Part shown: positions 15,001 to 26,119 of the stretch, piece by piece
Numbering within the stretch: the stretch's first letter is position 1
Layout of the letters: every line of letters begins with the position of its first letter
NCBI RefSeq assembly: GCF_022436675.1
Contig: NZ_JAKUJZ010000003.1
Location: forward strand, 62,001-126,000
From: Rheinheimera hassiensis
Lineage (GTDB): Bacteria > Pseudomonadota > Gammaproteobacteria > Enterobacterales > Alteromonadaceae
DNA length: 64,000 bases
Reading direction: 5' to 3'
Program-made: the position numbers and the translations under genes
Notes under the pieces: model-generated
Seen by the model: only the letters and a program-made list of their open reading frames with translations
Told to the model about the DNA's origin: nothing
Database searches by the model: none

Positions 15001-18000
15001 ATGAAACCAATAACCCCTTCGCTTATTGCACTTGCGCTAAGCAGTTTTTTTCTGCAGGCCGAAACAGACAGAGCACCGGATAAGGTACCGGCGTGGGACG
15101 TTAATGCACCGCAAGGTCAGTTTGAAACCGTTGATATTAACGTCTCACAAGGCAGTTGGATGAACGTGGCAGTGAGCCCGGATGGTAAAACCCTCGCCTT
15201 TGACTTACTTGGTGATATTTACACCATGCCCATCGGTGGAGGCAACGCCACACCGCTTACCAAAGACATTGGCTGGCAAATGCAGCCTACTTTTAGCCCT
15301 GATGGTAAACATATTGCCTATACCAGCGATGAAGGCGGTGGCGATAATATCTGGATCATGAATGCCGACGGCAGCGAGCCACGTGCTGTAACCAACGAGA
15401 CATTCCGCCTGCTGAACAGCCCAGCCTGGAGCCCGGATGGCGAATTTATTGTTGCGCGTAAGCACTTTACTGCCAGCCGCTCGTTAGGTGCCGGTGAAAT
15501 ATGGCAGTACCATAAAACCGGCGGTAACGGCATTATGCTGACCGAAAGGGCCAATGATCAAAAAGACCTGGGCGAACCGGCATTTTCGCCAGATGGCAAA
15601 TACATCTATTTCTCGCAGGATGACACACCAGGCAAAACCTTTCATTACAGCAAAGATTCTGAAAGCGGCATTTATGTGATCAAGCGCTTTGAGCGTGAAA
15701 CCGGCAAATGGGAGGTGGTGCTGGACGGCGCCGGTGGCGCTATCCGCCCTACACCCTCACCGGATGGTAAATATCTGGCGTATATCCGCCGGGTAGATTT
15801 TCAAAGCACACTGTTTTTATATGATTTAACCAGCGGCGAACATATTAAGCTGTATGACGGCCTGGACCGTGATATGCAGGAAACCTGGGCCATTCACGGT
15901 GTGTATCCTACGCTTAGCTGGACACCCGATAATAAAGCATTGGTATTCTGGGCCGGTGGCGAGATTAAAAAGCTCAATATTGCCGATAAGCAAGCCACAA
16001 CTATTGCGTTTAACGTAACAACCAGTAAGCAAATTCAAACTGCGGTGCGGGTGCAGCAGGATCTGGATAAAGATCAGTTCAATACCCAAATGCTGCGTTT
16101 TATTCAGGTGTCGCCAGACGGTAACCAGGCAGTATTTACCGCACTGGGGCATTTGTATATTACCGACGTGGCTAACCCGAAACCACGGCGCCTGACAAAA
16201 CAAAGCACCGACTTTGAATACTACCCGCAGTTTTCCCGTGATGGTAAAGAGCTGGTGTATGTGAGCTGGAACGACAACGGCCAGGGTGCAGTGAATATTG
16301 TTAACCTGCGCAACGGCCGTATCAGTAAACTGACCGGCGAGCCTGGCAAGTATGTCGAACCGGTATTCAGCCCGGATGGTAAAACGGTAATATACCGCAA
16401 AACCGGTGCCGGCAGTTTACTGCCACGCCAATGGTCGTTAAATACCGGTTTATATAAAATCAGCAGCAAAGGCGGTACACCGGAGCTTATCAGCAGTAAC
16501 GGCCGCGCGCCTATGTTTGGCGCCGACAATAACGCCGTTTATGCTATGGACTACGGTAGCTCGCCCAGCCTTATCCGCATTGATTTAACCAAACACACCC
16601 AACAAACACTGTACACTGCCAAATTCGGCACTGAATTTAAACTGTCGCCGGATGGTAAATACCTGGCATTTGCCGATCGTTTTAAAGTCTTTGTTACACC
16701 CTTTACTGAGCGTGGTAAAGCTATTGATATCAGCGGCACCGATAAGCAATTCCCGGTAAAACAACTGTCTGTGCGCGCCGGTGAATATATCAGTTGGAGC
16801 GGTAACAGCCGCCATATCTACTGGAGCCTGGGCCCGGAGCTGTATCATGCCAGCATTGAGGGCTTGTTTGATTTTGGTGATAAAACCGATTTTGCCGCTA
16901 AAAACGGCGTTAACCTGGGCTTTAGTGTACCGGCCGACATACCGCGAGGCAGTGTGGCTTTTGTTGGCGGCCAGGTGATCACCATGAACGGTGATGAAGT
17001 GATTCAGGACGGCGTAGTACTGGTTGAAAACAACAAAATTAAAGCCGTCGGTAAACGTAGTGATGTTGCTGTACCTACTGATGCAAAAGTATTTGATATC
17101 AGCGGTAAAACCATTATGCCGGGCCTGTTTGACGCCCATGCCCACAGCTCACAGGGCAGTAATCAGATAATACCGCAGCAAAACTGGCAGAACTATGCTT
17201 CACTTGCCTTTGGTGTTACCGCCATTCATGACCCGTCTAACGATACCCGCGAGGTGTTTGCCGCCAGCGAAATGCAGCGCTCCGGCATGATAGCCGGGCC
17301 GCGTATTTTTTCTACCGGCACTATTCTATACGGCGCAGAAGGTGCAGGTTACACCTCGCATATCGACAGCCTGGACGATGCTAAATTTCATTTAGAGCGC
17401 CTGCAAAAAGCCGGCGCTTTCAGTGTCAAAAGCTACAACCAGCCACGGCGTAACCAACGCCAGCAGGTTATTCAGGCTGCCCGCGAGCTAAATATGATGG
17501 TAGTGCCCGAAGGCGGCTCATTAATGCAGCATAACCTGACCATGATAGTCGATGGCCACACCACCGTTGAGCATGCGCTGCCGGCAGCAAAAGTGTATGA
17601 CGACATTAAGCAATTGTGGCAGGCCAGCAAAACCGCCTATACCCCTACACTGGTAGTAGCTTATGGCGGTATTTGGGGGGAAAACTACTGGTACGATAAA
17701 ACCGAAGTGTGGAAACACCCGAAAATGCGCAGCTACGTACCGATGGATCAGTTAGCACCACGCAGTATGCGCCGCCCTACCGCACCGGATAACCACTACA
17801 ACCATTTTAATGTAGTAAAAACGGCCAAAGAGCTAAGCGATATCGGTGTAGTAGCCAATATCGGTGCTCATGGCCAGCGTGAAGGCTTAGGCGCGCACTG
17901 GGAAATATGGATGTTTGCCCAGGGTGGCATGAGCCCGCTGGAAGCGCTGAAAACCGCTACCATCAACCCGGCCAAAACTTTTGGTATGGACCATCAGTTA

Positions 18001-18186
18001 GGCTCACTGGAAGCCGGTAAACTGGCTGACTTAATTGTGATAGACGGCAACCCGCTCGAAGATATCCGCGTCAGCGATCGCGTAACCCACACCATGGTAA
18101 ACGGCCGCTTATTTGATGCTAACAGCATGAACGAAATTGGCCTGCGCGAGCGTAAACGCCAGTTATTTGAGTTTGAACCACGTTAA
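15001..18186 (+). CDS. Exported amidohydrolase fused to TolB/PD40 beta-propeller
   Basis: This is a 1061-residue protein. A signal peptide (residues 1-20, start chosen at MKPITPSL where CAGGAAC lies upstream) is followed by a propeller built from many SPDGK-type PD40 repeats (about residues 45-640). Then comes an amidohydrolase domain (residues 650-1040) with the metal-binding HAHS in GLFDAHAHS, a TVEHAL His site and the closing DLIVIDGNPLED strand. Such fusions act on peptides or cyclic amides in the periplasm, like imidazolonepropionase-related prolidases. The real substrate is not known. It stands alone, ended by a strong terminator. Confidence 0.85.
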   Translation: MKPITPSLIALALSSFFLQAETDRAPDKVPAWDVNAPQGQFETVDINVSQGSWMNVAVSPDGKTLAFDLLGDIYTMPIGGGNATPLTKDIGWQMQPTFSPDGKHIAYTSDEGGGDNIWIMNADGSEPRAVTNETFRLLNSPAWSPDGEFIVARKHFTASRSLGAGEIWQYHKTGGNGIMLTERANDQKDLGEPAFSPDGKYIYFSQDDTPGKTFHYSKDSESGIYVIKRFERETGKWEVVLDGAGGAIRPTPSPDGKYLAYIRRVDFQSTLFLYDLTSGEHIKLYDGLDRDMQETWAIHGVYPTLSWTPDNKALVFWAGGEIKKLNIADKQATTIAFNVTTSKQIQTAVRVQQDLDKDQFNTQMLRFIQVSPDGNQAVFTALGHLYITDVANPKPRRLTKQSTDFEYYPQFSRDGKELVYVSWNDNGQGAVNIVNLRNGRISKLTGEPGKYVEPVFSPDGKTVIYRKTGAGSLLPRQWSLNTGLYKISSKGGTPELISSNGRAPMFGADNNAVYAMDYGSSPSLIRIDLTKHTQQTLYTAKFGTEFKLSPDGKYLAFADRFKVFVTPFTERGKAIDISGTDKQFPVKQLSVRAGEYISWSGNSRHIYWSLGPELYHASIEGLFDFGDKTDFAAKNGVNLGFSVPADIPRGSVAFVGGQVITMNGDEVIQDGVVLVENNKIKAVGKRSDVAVPTDAKVFDISGKTIMPGLFDAHAHSSQGSNQIIPQQNWQNYASLAFGVTAIHDPSNDTREVFAASEMQRSGMIAGPRIFSTGTILYGAEGAGYTSHIDSLDDAKFHLERLQKAGAFSVKSYNQPRRNQRQQVIQAARELNMMVVPEGGSLMQHNLTMIVDGHTTVEHALPAAKVYDDIKQLWQASKTAYTPTLVVAYGGIWGENYWYDKTEVWKHPKMRSYVPMDQLAPRSMRRPTAPDNHYNHFNVVKTAKELSDIGVVANIGAHGQREGLGAHWEIWMFAQGGMSPLEALKTATINPAKTFGMDHQLGSLEAGKLADLIVIDGNPLEDIRVSDRVTHTMVNGRLFDANSMNEIGLRERKRQLFEFEPR

Positions 18187-18193
18187 AACATAC

Positions 18194-18221
18194 AGCCCCG
18201 GCATAGGTCCGGGGCTTTTTG
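18194..18221 (+). terminator. Rho-independent terminator
   Basis: AGCCCCGG and CCGGGGCT pair across a short loop and are followed by five T. It ends the amidohydrolase transcript and separates it from the convergent FG-GAP gene. Confidence 0.88.
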
Positions 18222-18252
18222 CTGCCACACAATAAGTAGTAACGATAACAAC

Positions 18253-19701
18253 CTAACGTTTGAGCAGAAAATGGACCTGATTACGCAGTGCTTCGTTATC
18301 CTGAGTATCAAACGGCAATACCAGATCATCTTTGCCATTGCCGGTAAGGTCCATTACCTGCACTTTGCTGGCATCACGCGGTAAGTCCAGTTTTAACTTT
18401 TCACTGCGCCGGCTGAACAAGCGTGTATTATCATGCTGATATACCCGCAGTTGCTCGCGGCCATCGCCGACCAGCAATGATTTAAAGCCATCGCCGCTGA
18501 GGTTCGCTACCTGAAACAGCGGCATATCGTAGCGAAAGTTACCAATACTCACCTCAATGGTGGCTTGCTGGCGAAAATCGGCTTTGGCACTGTACTGGCG
18601 TTGCTCATTTAACAGATAAAAATCAATATCCAGATTAGCACTGCCGCGCAGCAATACCCGAACCAGAGTACCCACGCCAAAATGGGTGCTGGGAATATAA
18701 AAATCCTTGCGACCATCGCCGTTAAAATCATCAATCACCACATCTATCGGCGAGGTGTCGGTAGTAATACGGGTATCCGGCTCGGCGCTGAAGCTTAACC
18801 CCTGCTCAGTGGCAGTACCAAAGTGAATACGAAAACTGTTATTGCGCTCCAGTGCATCGGCCAGCTGCTCGCGGTTAATCACCAGATCAGCTATGCCATC
18901 ACCATCAATGTCGGTGATATCACGCAGCGTGTCGATATTCTGGCCACTGTAACTACGCCCGGCATCGTTGCGCTGATCGGCTTCCTGCTCGGTAGACAAC
19001 CCTACCGGCCAGTTCATTGCCACAGGCTCAGTAGCAAAACTGCCATCCAATTGCTGTAAAAATGCCTGGAACTTGCCCTGCCAGACAAACAATAAATCGG
19101 TTTTGCCGTCCATGTTTACATCAGCCAGATAGTGCTTACGCGGGCTGTAATCGGGGCTGGCACGCCAGCTTTGCACAAACGCCGGAATTTGCAGCGGATA
19201 GTGGGTAAAACTGCCATCAGCCTGCTGGCGGTATAAATGCGTGTGCTGAAAGTCCGCAATAATAAAATCACTTAAGCCAGAGCCAAGATCGACAACAAAA
19301 TTGGCCTCGCGCAGCCGGTTTTGATCCAGCACCCGGTACAAGGACGTGCTGGTAACTAGCCGCTCAGCGGCCGTATTAGCGGCATTTAACCGGCTAATGC
19401 CACCCAGCCCGAGAAAGACCAGTTGTGGTTTACTGTCACCTGCCAGTAGGGCTTTGTTAAAAAACTGCGCGTCGTCCGGTATCGGCAACAACTGTACTTG
19501 ATAATCGGTTAAATCTATTACCGACAACCAGCGGGCAAATTGGCTAAAACCTGACACCAGCAACTGCTGCCGCTCTGGCAAATGGATAATGCTGCCATTA
19601 GCAGGATGTTGCAGCGCAACCGTGACTTTATCTAACTGTGCCGATAATGCATCAACACAGGCAAAGCCTAAGGTAAACAGCAGCGCACTGACTTTTTTCA
19701 T
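18253..19701 (-). CDS. Secreted FG-GAP/VCBS repeat protein
   Basis: This is a 482-residue protein with a signal peptide (MKKVSALLFTLGFACVDALS). The mature part holds repeated calcium-binding FG-GAP-like motifs such as DVNMDGKTDLLFV, DIDGDGIADLVI, DFNGDGRKDFYI and DLTGNGKDDLVLP, which mark an integrin-alpha-type beta-propeller. The frame runs upstream to 19800, but the ATG at 19701 opens the signal peptide and follows GGGATAA. It has no enzymatic motif. It probably acts outside the cell in binding or adhesion, or as a structural part of a larger complex. Confidence 0.75.
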   Translation of the reverse strand: MKKVSALLFTLGFACVDALSAQLDKVTVALQHPANGSIIHLPERQQLLVSGFSQFARWLSVIDLTDYQVQLLPIPDDAQFFNKALLAGDSKPQLVFLGLGGISRLNAANTAAERLVTSTSLYRVLDQNRLREANFVVDLGSGLSDFIIADFQHTHLYRQQADGSFTHYPLQIPAFVQSWRASPDYSPRKHYLADVNMDGKTDLLFVWQGKFQAFLQQLDGSFATEPVAMNWPVGLSTEQEADQRNDAGRSYSGQNIDTLRDITDIDGDGIADLVINREQLADALERNNSFRIHFGTATEQGLSFSAEPDTRITTDTSPIDVVIDDFNGDGRKDFYIPSTHFGVGTLVRVLLRGSANLDIDFYLLNEQRQYSAKADFRQQATIEVSIGNFRYDMPLFQVANLSGDGFKSLLVGDGREQLRVYQHDNTRLFSRRSEKLKLDLPRDASKVQVMDLTGNGKDDLVLPFDTQDNEALRNQVHFLLKR

Positions 19702-19773
19702 TATGTTTATCCCGGTTAAGACGTTAGGTGAATAAATAGTGTTACGTAACTTATTCTTATCCGGATGATAACG

Positions 19774-19797
19774 CAAAAAGCCGGTAAATACCGGCTT
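19774..19797 (-). terminator. Rho-independent terminator
   Basis: On the minus strand AAGCCGG and CCGGCTT pair across TATTTA and are followed by TTTTGCG. It ends the astC-astA-DUF1338 transcript. Confidence 0.8.
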
Positions 19798-19830
19798 CAA
19801 TTGTGTAACAAAATTTAGGACACCCTAACC

Positions 19831-20634
19831 TTAACGAGCGTTGGTGCTTTCGAAAATTTTATCTGCCGACGCCGCAACAAAACCGGTATACAGTAAACCG
19901 TTTGTCATTGGATAACGCCGGGCAAATTCATAAAAACAGCTTGGAATGGTAGCAACAACATCACTGAACTGCACCGGGTGTAAATCAGCCAGCGTCGACG
20001 ACTGCTCTAAATAAACTTCTGGCGTGCCTTTAATTTCACCACCTGAAGTATTGAGTAAAAAGCCTTCGTCTTTTAATGTACTGTTTACCTGCTCTAAGGT
20101 AGCGAAGCTTTGCAAGTCATTCACACTCACGGTGAAGTGGTTAGCCCGGTAACCCCAGGCTGCAACCCAGGCCGCATACTCACTTTCTGCCAGCAACTTC
20201 TCATAGGTGGCCTGGCTTACCTGCCAGTGCGTACCGCTATAGAGGAAGTTATCCGCTGTTACCGCTTCAGAGGGGATTTGTTCAACCAGCGCGGTAATGG
20301 TATCGCGCAGGTAAGCTGAGCATTTATCTAACAGCAGCTCAGAGATAAACACTTTAGGTAAGCTACGATCGGCATGCTCGTAATGCTTGGCATACAGCTT
20401 TTTCGCTTCAAAATGATACTCGCCGCATTCTTCATAGCCCAGTGCTTTAAAGTGTGCAGCCAGTTTTTCCAACCCTACCTTTTCCAGATTAAAAGTACGC
20501 AGCGCAATATGGTCGTTAATCACGTCATCCTGCTGCGAGCTACCCAGCAACTGGTGTACTTTTTTGGCAGAAGGAGTCACGGCTACATAGTCTTGCCACA
20601 GGTTGGCAAACAACGCTTTTACATCAGTGTGCAT
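19831..20634 (-). CDS. DUF1338 protein, 2-oxoadipate dioxygenase/decarboxylase family
   Basis: This 267-residue protein matches DUF1338, whose characterised member (HglS/YdcJ) is an iron(II) enzyme turning 2-oxoadipate into 2-hydroxyglutarate in lysine catabolism. The metal-site region NDHIALRTFN is near residue 40, and YRANHFTVSV near residue 165 supplies another His. It is shorter than the roughly 460-residue HglS and belongs to the compact branch. It is the third gene after astC and astA, 44 bp behind astA. This suggests a role in amino-acid degradation, but the substrate of this short branch is not established. Confidence 0.8.
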   Translation of the reverse strand: MHTDVKALFANLWQDYVAVTPSAKKVHQLLGSSQQDDVINDHIALRTFNLEKVGLEKLAAHFKALGYEECGEYHFEAKKLYAKHYEHADRSLPKVFISELLLDKCSAYLRDTITALVEQIPSEAVTADNFLYSGTHWQVSQATYEKLLAESEYAAWVAAWGYRANHFTVSVNDLQSFATLEQVNSTLKDEGFLLNTSGGEIKGTPEVYLEQSSTLADLHPVQFSDVVATIPSCFYEFARRYPMTNGLLYTGFVAASADKIFESTNAR

Positions 20635-20678
20635 ATTTATTCCGCCTTAACATTTACCGGTTATTACTTGTCTGGCCC

Positions 20679-21707
20679 TCAGGCCTTGTCTAACACTATA
20701 AATCTCGCCATATCGCCATCGTGCAGACGCAGTGTATCGGCAAATTCTGCGCTTAGCAGCAGCTGTTGCTGATCTGCATCAAACTTGGCGTTCTTACCAA
20801 AACTGGCTCTGAACTGCTGCAATGCCGTATTTGCCACGGCCAGCGTTTGCTCCCCCTGCACTTCAGCGATTTTAACTCTGACTTTTTTGCTGGCCGCCAC
20901 CGATTTTATTTGGCTTAACCGTGCCTCTACCGTGGGGCCCGCATCAAACAAATCAATATAACCACGATGGTTAAAGCCTTCGCTTTCCAGCATCTTCAGT
21001 GCCGGCTTGGTATTTTGATGCACCTGGCCTATCACCTGCTGTGCCGCTTCGGGCAGCAAACCAACATAAATAGGATGGCGCGGCATCAGCTCAGCAATAA
21101 AGGCTTTTTTGCCCACGCCGATTAAATGATCTGCCGTGGGGAAATCAATGGTTAAAAACAGCTTTTGCAACCAATGCCAAAATGGTGGCTGGCCATCTGT
21201 GTCGGCTGCGCCACGCATTTCAGCTATTACTCTGTCGCTAAAACGCTGTGGATACTCGGCCATAAACAAAAACCGCACTTTGGATAAAAACCGCCCGGCA
21301 TGGTTGCGCCGGTAGCTTTCACGCAAAAACAGCGTGCAAATTTCTGATGCGCCGGTGTAATCGTTACACAGTGTCAGCGTTTTTAACTGGTTAAATACAT
21401 TTAACTCAGCGCTGTGGTGAATAACGGTATTCTGCTGAAAGTGATACAGCGGCGTGCTGGTACCCACCGCGGCTTCTATGCCGGTAGTACCAACAATTTC
21501 ACCGCTTTGGGTATCTTCCAGCACAAACAGATAGCCCTGATCGCCCGGTGTATTCACCTCAGCCGCAAAGCTGTGCTCGGCATGTTCAATTTTCTGCTTT
21601 AACCGCGCATCGTTTACCGGCAACGAGGTAAAACCGGCGCCGGATTCTATAGCGATATTTTTCAGCGCTGCAAAATCAGCTGCCGTTATCGGCCGGATCA
21701 CTAACAT
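20679..21707 (-). CDS. astA: Arginine N-succinyltransferase
   Basis: This 342-residue enzyme has the usual length of AstA, the first step of the arginine succinyltransferase pathway (succinyl-CoA + arginine). Characteristic stretches are MLVIRPITAADFAAL at the N-terminus, EICTLFLRESYRRNHAGRFL and ELMPRHPIYVGLLPEAAQ. It starts only four bases after the stop of the aminotransferase gene, so the two are cotranscribed. The following steps (astB, astD) are not in the window. Confidence 0.93.
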   Translation of the reverse strand: MLVIRPITAADFAALKNIAIESGAGFTSLPVNDARLKQKIEHAEHSFAAEVNTPGDQGYLFVLEDTQSGEIVGTTGIEAAVGTSTPLYHFQQNTVIHHSAELNVFNQLKTLTLCNDYTGASEICTLFLRESYRRNHAGRFLSKVRFLFMAEYPQRFSDRVIAEMRGAADTDGQPPFWHWLQKLFLTIDFPTADHLIGVGKKAFIAELMPRHPIYVGLLPEAAQQVIGQVHQNTKPALKMLESEGFNHRGYIDLFDAGPTVEARLSQIKSVAASKKVRVKIAEVQGEQTLAVANTALQQFRASFGKNAKFDADQQQLLLSAEFADTLRLHDGDMARFIVLDKA

Positions 21708-21711
21708 GGTT

Positions 21712-22986
<1,275 letters not shown>

Positions 22987-23037
22987 TTAACTCTATTATA
23001 TTGCTCACCACTGCCACATTGCAGTACCATTATCGAC

Positions 23038-23056
23038 AATTTAACAAGCTTAAATT
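23038..23056. promoter_or_regulatory. Palindromic operator candidate between astC and the Lrp-type gene
   Basis: AATTTAA and TTAAATT are separated by CAAGC, a perfect seven-base dyad in the astC/regulator intergenic region. It is only 27 bp before the regulator start. AT-rich dyads are typical Lrp/AsnC sites, so autorepression and control of the ast operon are likely. This is inference from position and form. Confidence 0.5.
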
Positions 23057-23082
23057 GCAATTCAACGGAAAAGGTTAGCAAA

Positions 23083-23511
23083 ATGATAAGCAAGGAAGAT
23101 GAAAAATTATTAGCCGTACTAAAACACAATGCCCGCGCCAGTATATCTGACTTAGCCCGCATGCTGGATTTATCCCGCTCTACCGTACAAACCCGCATCG
23201 CCAAACTGGAGCAAAGCGGTGTAATTAAAGGCTACTCGGTAGATTACGGTGAGGACTATCTGGCGTCGCTGGTGTCGGCACATGTCAGCATTAAAGTACG
23301 GCAAAAACTTACCGCCAAAACCAATGTTGAGCTAAAACAAATTGCTCAGGTTTCAGCACTGTATGCCATCAGTGGCGAGTACGATCTTATCGCCATAGTG
23401 CAGGCACAAAGCACCGAGCAGCTAAGCCATATTCTGGATGATATTGGCAATTTAGACGGTGTAGAGCGTACTAACTCGTCGGTTATTTTAGAAACCAAGT
23501 TTAAGCGCTGA
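23083..23511 (+). CDS. AsnC/Lrp-family transcriptional regulator
   Basis: This is a 142-residue regulator with an N-terminal winged helix-turn-helix (ISDLARMLDLSRSTVQTRIA, residues 20-39) and a C-terminal ligand-binding RAM domain (residues 60-140, with YAISGEYDLIAIVQ). The frame is open upstream to 22930, but the ATG at 23083 gives the family length and follows AAAGGTTAGC. It is divergent from astC, so control of arginine catabolism in response to an amino acid is the natural guess. Confidence 0.88.
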   Translation: MISKEDEKLLAVLKHNARASISDLARMLDLSRSTVQTRIAKLEQSGVIKGYSVDYGEDYLASLVSAHVSIKVRQKLTAKTNVELKQIAQVSALYAISGEYDLIAIVQAQSTEQLSHILDDIGNLDGVERTNSSVILETKFKR

Positions 23512-23544
23512 AAAGCAGGGTAGCAAAGCTGCCCTTAATCCGCT

Positions 23545-25524
23545 TTATCGCTGCAACGTCACCGTTGGTTCACGCTGTTGCTGTAATAATGCCGGGTTAG
23601 CTTTTAAGTAGTCTATAAACGCCTGTGCGGCGACTTTGCAATCTACCCCTTCGGTTTTACATGGTAGCCCGTCACTATTGTGATAGCGGGCGCTAAACGA
23701 CTGCGCTCCGCTACTGTCTTGTACAGCGGTAACGCGTTTAACCGGATATAACACCACTTGCTGCTGGCGCAATATTATATCCTGCCGGTCGCTCTGTTTT
23801 GCCTGCAGTTGCTGTAACAGCTGCCAGCCGTCATTGCCATCGGCCAGATAACTGGTGGTGACCAAGCTATAACGCTGTTGCGGCTCAACGGCTTGCCAGC
23901 TTCCGTTTTGTTTGATGTCAAGCGTGGTTAAGTCTGCGGTAGCCGGGCCGGTTTGCTTTGCCACATAGCGAATACCGGCAACATAAGGAAACTTACCGGT
24001 GTGGGCACCTGCGACCACAGACTGGCTAATAATATCGGTTAATAGCGCACGTAGCTCGGCACCGCTAATGCTCAGCAAACTGAGTGGCGTATCAAACGGC
24101 AATACTTCCAGGCGGATATTACCTTCGCGCACTTCACCTGCGGCCAACGGCGCGCGGATATTACCGGCTGCAACTAATGACAGCTGTACCGGTCGTTTTA
24201 TCAGGTTTTGCACTGCACTTTGGTTAACATATTTAAGCATGGCATCGGCGATATGCCCTGCCAGAGGCGAGCCATGTTTATCGCTGCCGCCGCTACCGGG
24301 CAGGCGCACATGCGGCACTTCGGTTTCGGTGCTGCTGATCACCGCACCATAAGCTTGCTGTACCGCCGGTAAGTAAGTGTTATCAAGCACAGAGCGCAGC
24401 GCGGCATCTTCGGCCACAATGGCGGTACGCGGCAGGCCGGCAACATAACGCTCTGTCACAGCCTGTTCAACTGCCGCAATACGGCTGGGTTCATTGCGTA
24501 ATGCTTGTCGGAAATAGTCTGTGCCTGCCAGCAAGGTGTTTTGTCCGGCACAGCTTAACAGCTCACCGCCGGTGTTAAACTTAAGCGTTGCCTGGCCTAC
24601 GGCCTGCGCAAACTGCCCGGCTTGCACTACGCAGGTTTGGCCTTTGCCATCAGGGTTAGTCACTATCGCAGCGTATGGGCGCTGCGCGCCCAAATACCAG
24701 TGGCGAAAATCACCCAGCAAACTGTGCGAATGGCCGCCAACAATGGCATCTATACCATTAACGGCGCTGGCCAGGGCCAAGTCGCGCTGGTGGCCTAAAT
24801 GCGTCAGCGCAATAATATGCTGCACGCCCTGTGCCGTTAAGGCATCTACGGTGTGTTGTGCACTTTGAATTTCACTACTAAACACCACTGCACCGGTATC
24901 TGGGGCTATAGCGCGCATATCCTCCAGTGCCAGGCCAAACACCGCCACCACTTCACGTCCTGCTGCAGCGTTAACGCTTGCCACCGGTGTTAGTTGGTTG
25001 TTATCAAGCATAAATAAGCTGTATGGTTTCAGGTTCTGGCTGTTAGCCAGCAGCGGCTCAGCGGCGGTATCAATATTGGCCGCCAGAATAGGGAAATTAA
25101 CCTTATCAGCAAAGTCGGCCAGCTTAGTTAAACCTATATCAAACTCATGGTTACCCAGTGCCATGGCGTCGATATTCATCCGGTTTAACACATCAATATT
25201 AATGCGCTGCTCGAACAGCTCAAAATAAGCACTGCCTTTAAAGGCATCACCGCCGTGCAAAAACAGCACCGGTATCCCCTCTTGTGCTGCTTGCGCACGT
25301 AGCTGCTGCGCCTTGGTTAACAAGCGCGGATGGCCACCAATATAGGTGTAAAGCGGTTCGCCGCTGGCGTCTTTCAAGCTGGCCGGGCTGGCATCAAATT
25401 GTGAGTGGGTATCATTAATATGAATAAGGCTTAAGGTTAAACCAGGCTCTGGTATTGATGACGGGGCTGAAGCGCAGCCGGCCAGCAGCATGGCAGAAAA
25501 AAGCAGTGAAGAAGTAAATCGCAT
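23545..25524 (-). CDS. Lipoprotein 5'-nucleotidase/metallophosphatase (UshA family)
   Basis: This is a 659-residue lipoprotein with a lipobox LLAGC at residues 15-20. The calcineurin-like domain (residues 35-330) shows HINDTHSQFD, GGDAFKGS, GNHEFDIG and GGHSHSL metal sites. The 5'-nucleotidase C-terminal domain (residues 370-600) has SVVAGAHTGKFP and YLADGNDGW. It should hydrolyse nucleotides or nucleotide sugars in the periplasm for nucleoside and phosphate recovery. The start at 25524 opens the lipoprotein signal, nine codons inside the longest frame. It is convergent with the Lrp-type gene. Confidence 0.88.
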   Translation of the reverse strand: MRFTSSLLFSAMLLAGCASAPSSIPEPGLTLSLIHINDTHSQFDASPASLKDASGEPLYTYIGGHPRLLTKAQQLRAQAAQEGIPVLFLHGGDAFKGSAYFELFEQRINIDVLNRMNIDAMALGNHEFDIGLTKLADFADKVNFPILAANIDTAAEPLLANSQNLKPYSLFMLDNNQLTPVASVNAAAGREVVAVFGLALEDMRAIAPDTGAVVFSSEIQSAQHTVDALTAQGVQHIIALTHLGHQRDLALASAVNGIDAIVGGHSHSLLGDFRHWYLGAQRPYAAIVTNPDGKGQTCVVQAGQFAQAVGQATLKFNTGGELLSCAGQNTLLAGTDYFRQALRNEPSRIAAVEQAVTERYVAGLPRTAIVAEDAALRSVLDNTYLPAVQQAYGAVISSTETEVPHVRLPGSGGSDKHGSPLAGHIADAMLKYVNQSAVQNLIKRPVQLSLVAAGNIRAPLAAGEVREGNIRLEVLPFDTPLSLLSISGAELRALLTDIISQSVVAGAHTGKFPYVAGIRYVAKQTGPATADLTTLDIKQNGSWQAVEPQQRYSLVTTSYLADGNDGWQLLQQLQAKQSDRQDIILRQQQVVLYPVKRVTAVQDSSGAQSFSARYHNSDGLPCKTEGVDCKVAAQAFIDYLKANPALLQQQREPTVTLQR

Positions 25525-25680
25525 AACCGGCAAACCTTTATAGCAAAGCAAAGAGTAACAATATTGGGCGCTACCTTAAGCACAAACCCGCTTTATCTCA
25601 AGTGAAAATCTGTAGTTGCTGCTTGTTTTGACCAGCACTGGCTGGCAGGATCATGGCTTCAGAAAAACAGAGGTTTAAAA

Positions 25681-26070
25681 ATGGCGGCAATTGCAAATGT
25701 GGCCCTGCTGGTAGCAAACTACGACGAGGCTATTGCCTTTTATACCGAGAAGCTTGGTTTTGATTTGCTCGAAGATACCGAGCTTGGTGGCGGTAAACGC
25801 TGGGTACAAGTAGCACCAAAGAACAACAGCGGCACAGTATTGCTGCTGGCAAAAGCCAGTAACGAAAAACAACTTTCAGCCGTGGGCGATCAGGCCGGTG
25901 GCCGGGTATGGCTGTTTTTGCAAACCGATGATTTCTGGCATGATTACCATGCTATGCAGGCTGCTGGTGTAATATTTCACGAAACACCACGCCAGGAAGC
26001 TTATGCCACTGTTGTGGTGTTTGAAGACTTATACGGCAATAAGTGGGATTTATTGCAACGGCATGTTTAA
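25681..26070 (+). CDS. VOC-superfamily (glyoxalase-like) protein
   Basis: This 129-residue protein has the paired beta-alpha-beta-beta-beta pattern of vicinal-oxygen-chelate proteins: VALLVANYDEAIAFYTEKLG at the start and VVFEDLYGNKWDLLQ at the end, where Glu/Asp positions bind metal. It is soluble and cytoplasmic. The ATG is preceded by GAGG. The family includes glyoxalases, bleomycin-resistance proteins and dioxygenases, so no substrate can be given. Confidence 0.8.
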   Translation: MAAIANVALLVANYDEAIAFYTEKLGFDLLEDTELGGGKRWVQVAPKNNSGTVLLLAKASNEKQLSAVGDQAGGRVWLFLQTDDFWHDYHAMQAAGVIFHETPRQEAYATVVVFEDLYGNKWDLLQRHV

Positions 26071-26119
26071 CCAAGGCGGCAAACCGCCGCCCTTACAGCT
26101 ATCCGGTTTTTGCGGACAA

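Noticed and set aside
16585..17145. 186-codon open frame on the minus strand
   Set aside because: It is antisense to the amidohydrolase gene, whose motifs run through the same bases.
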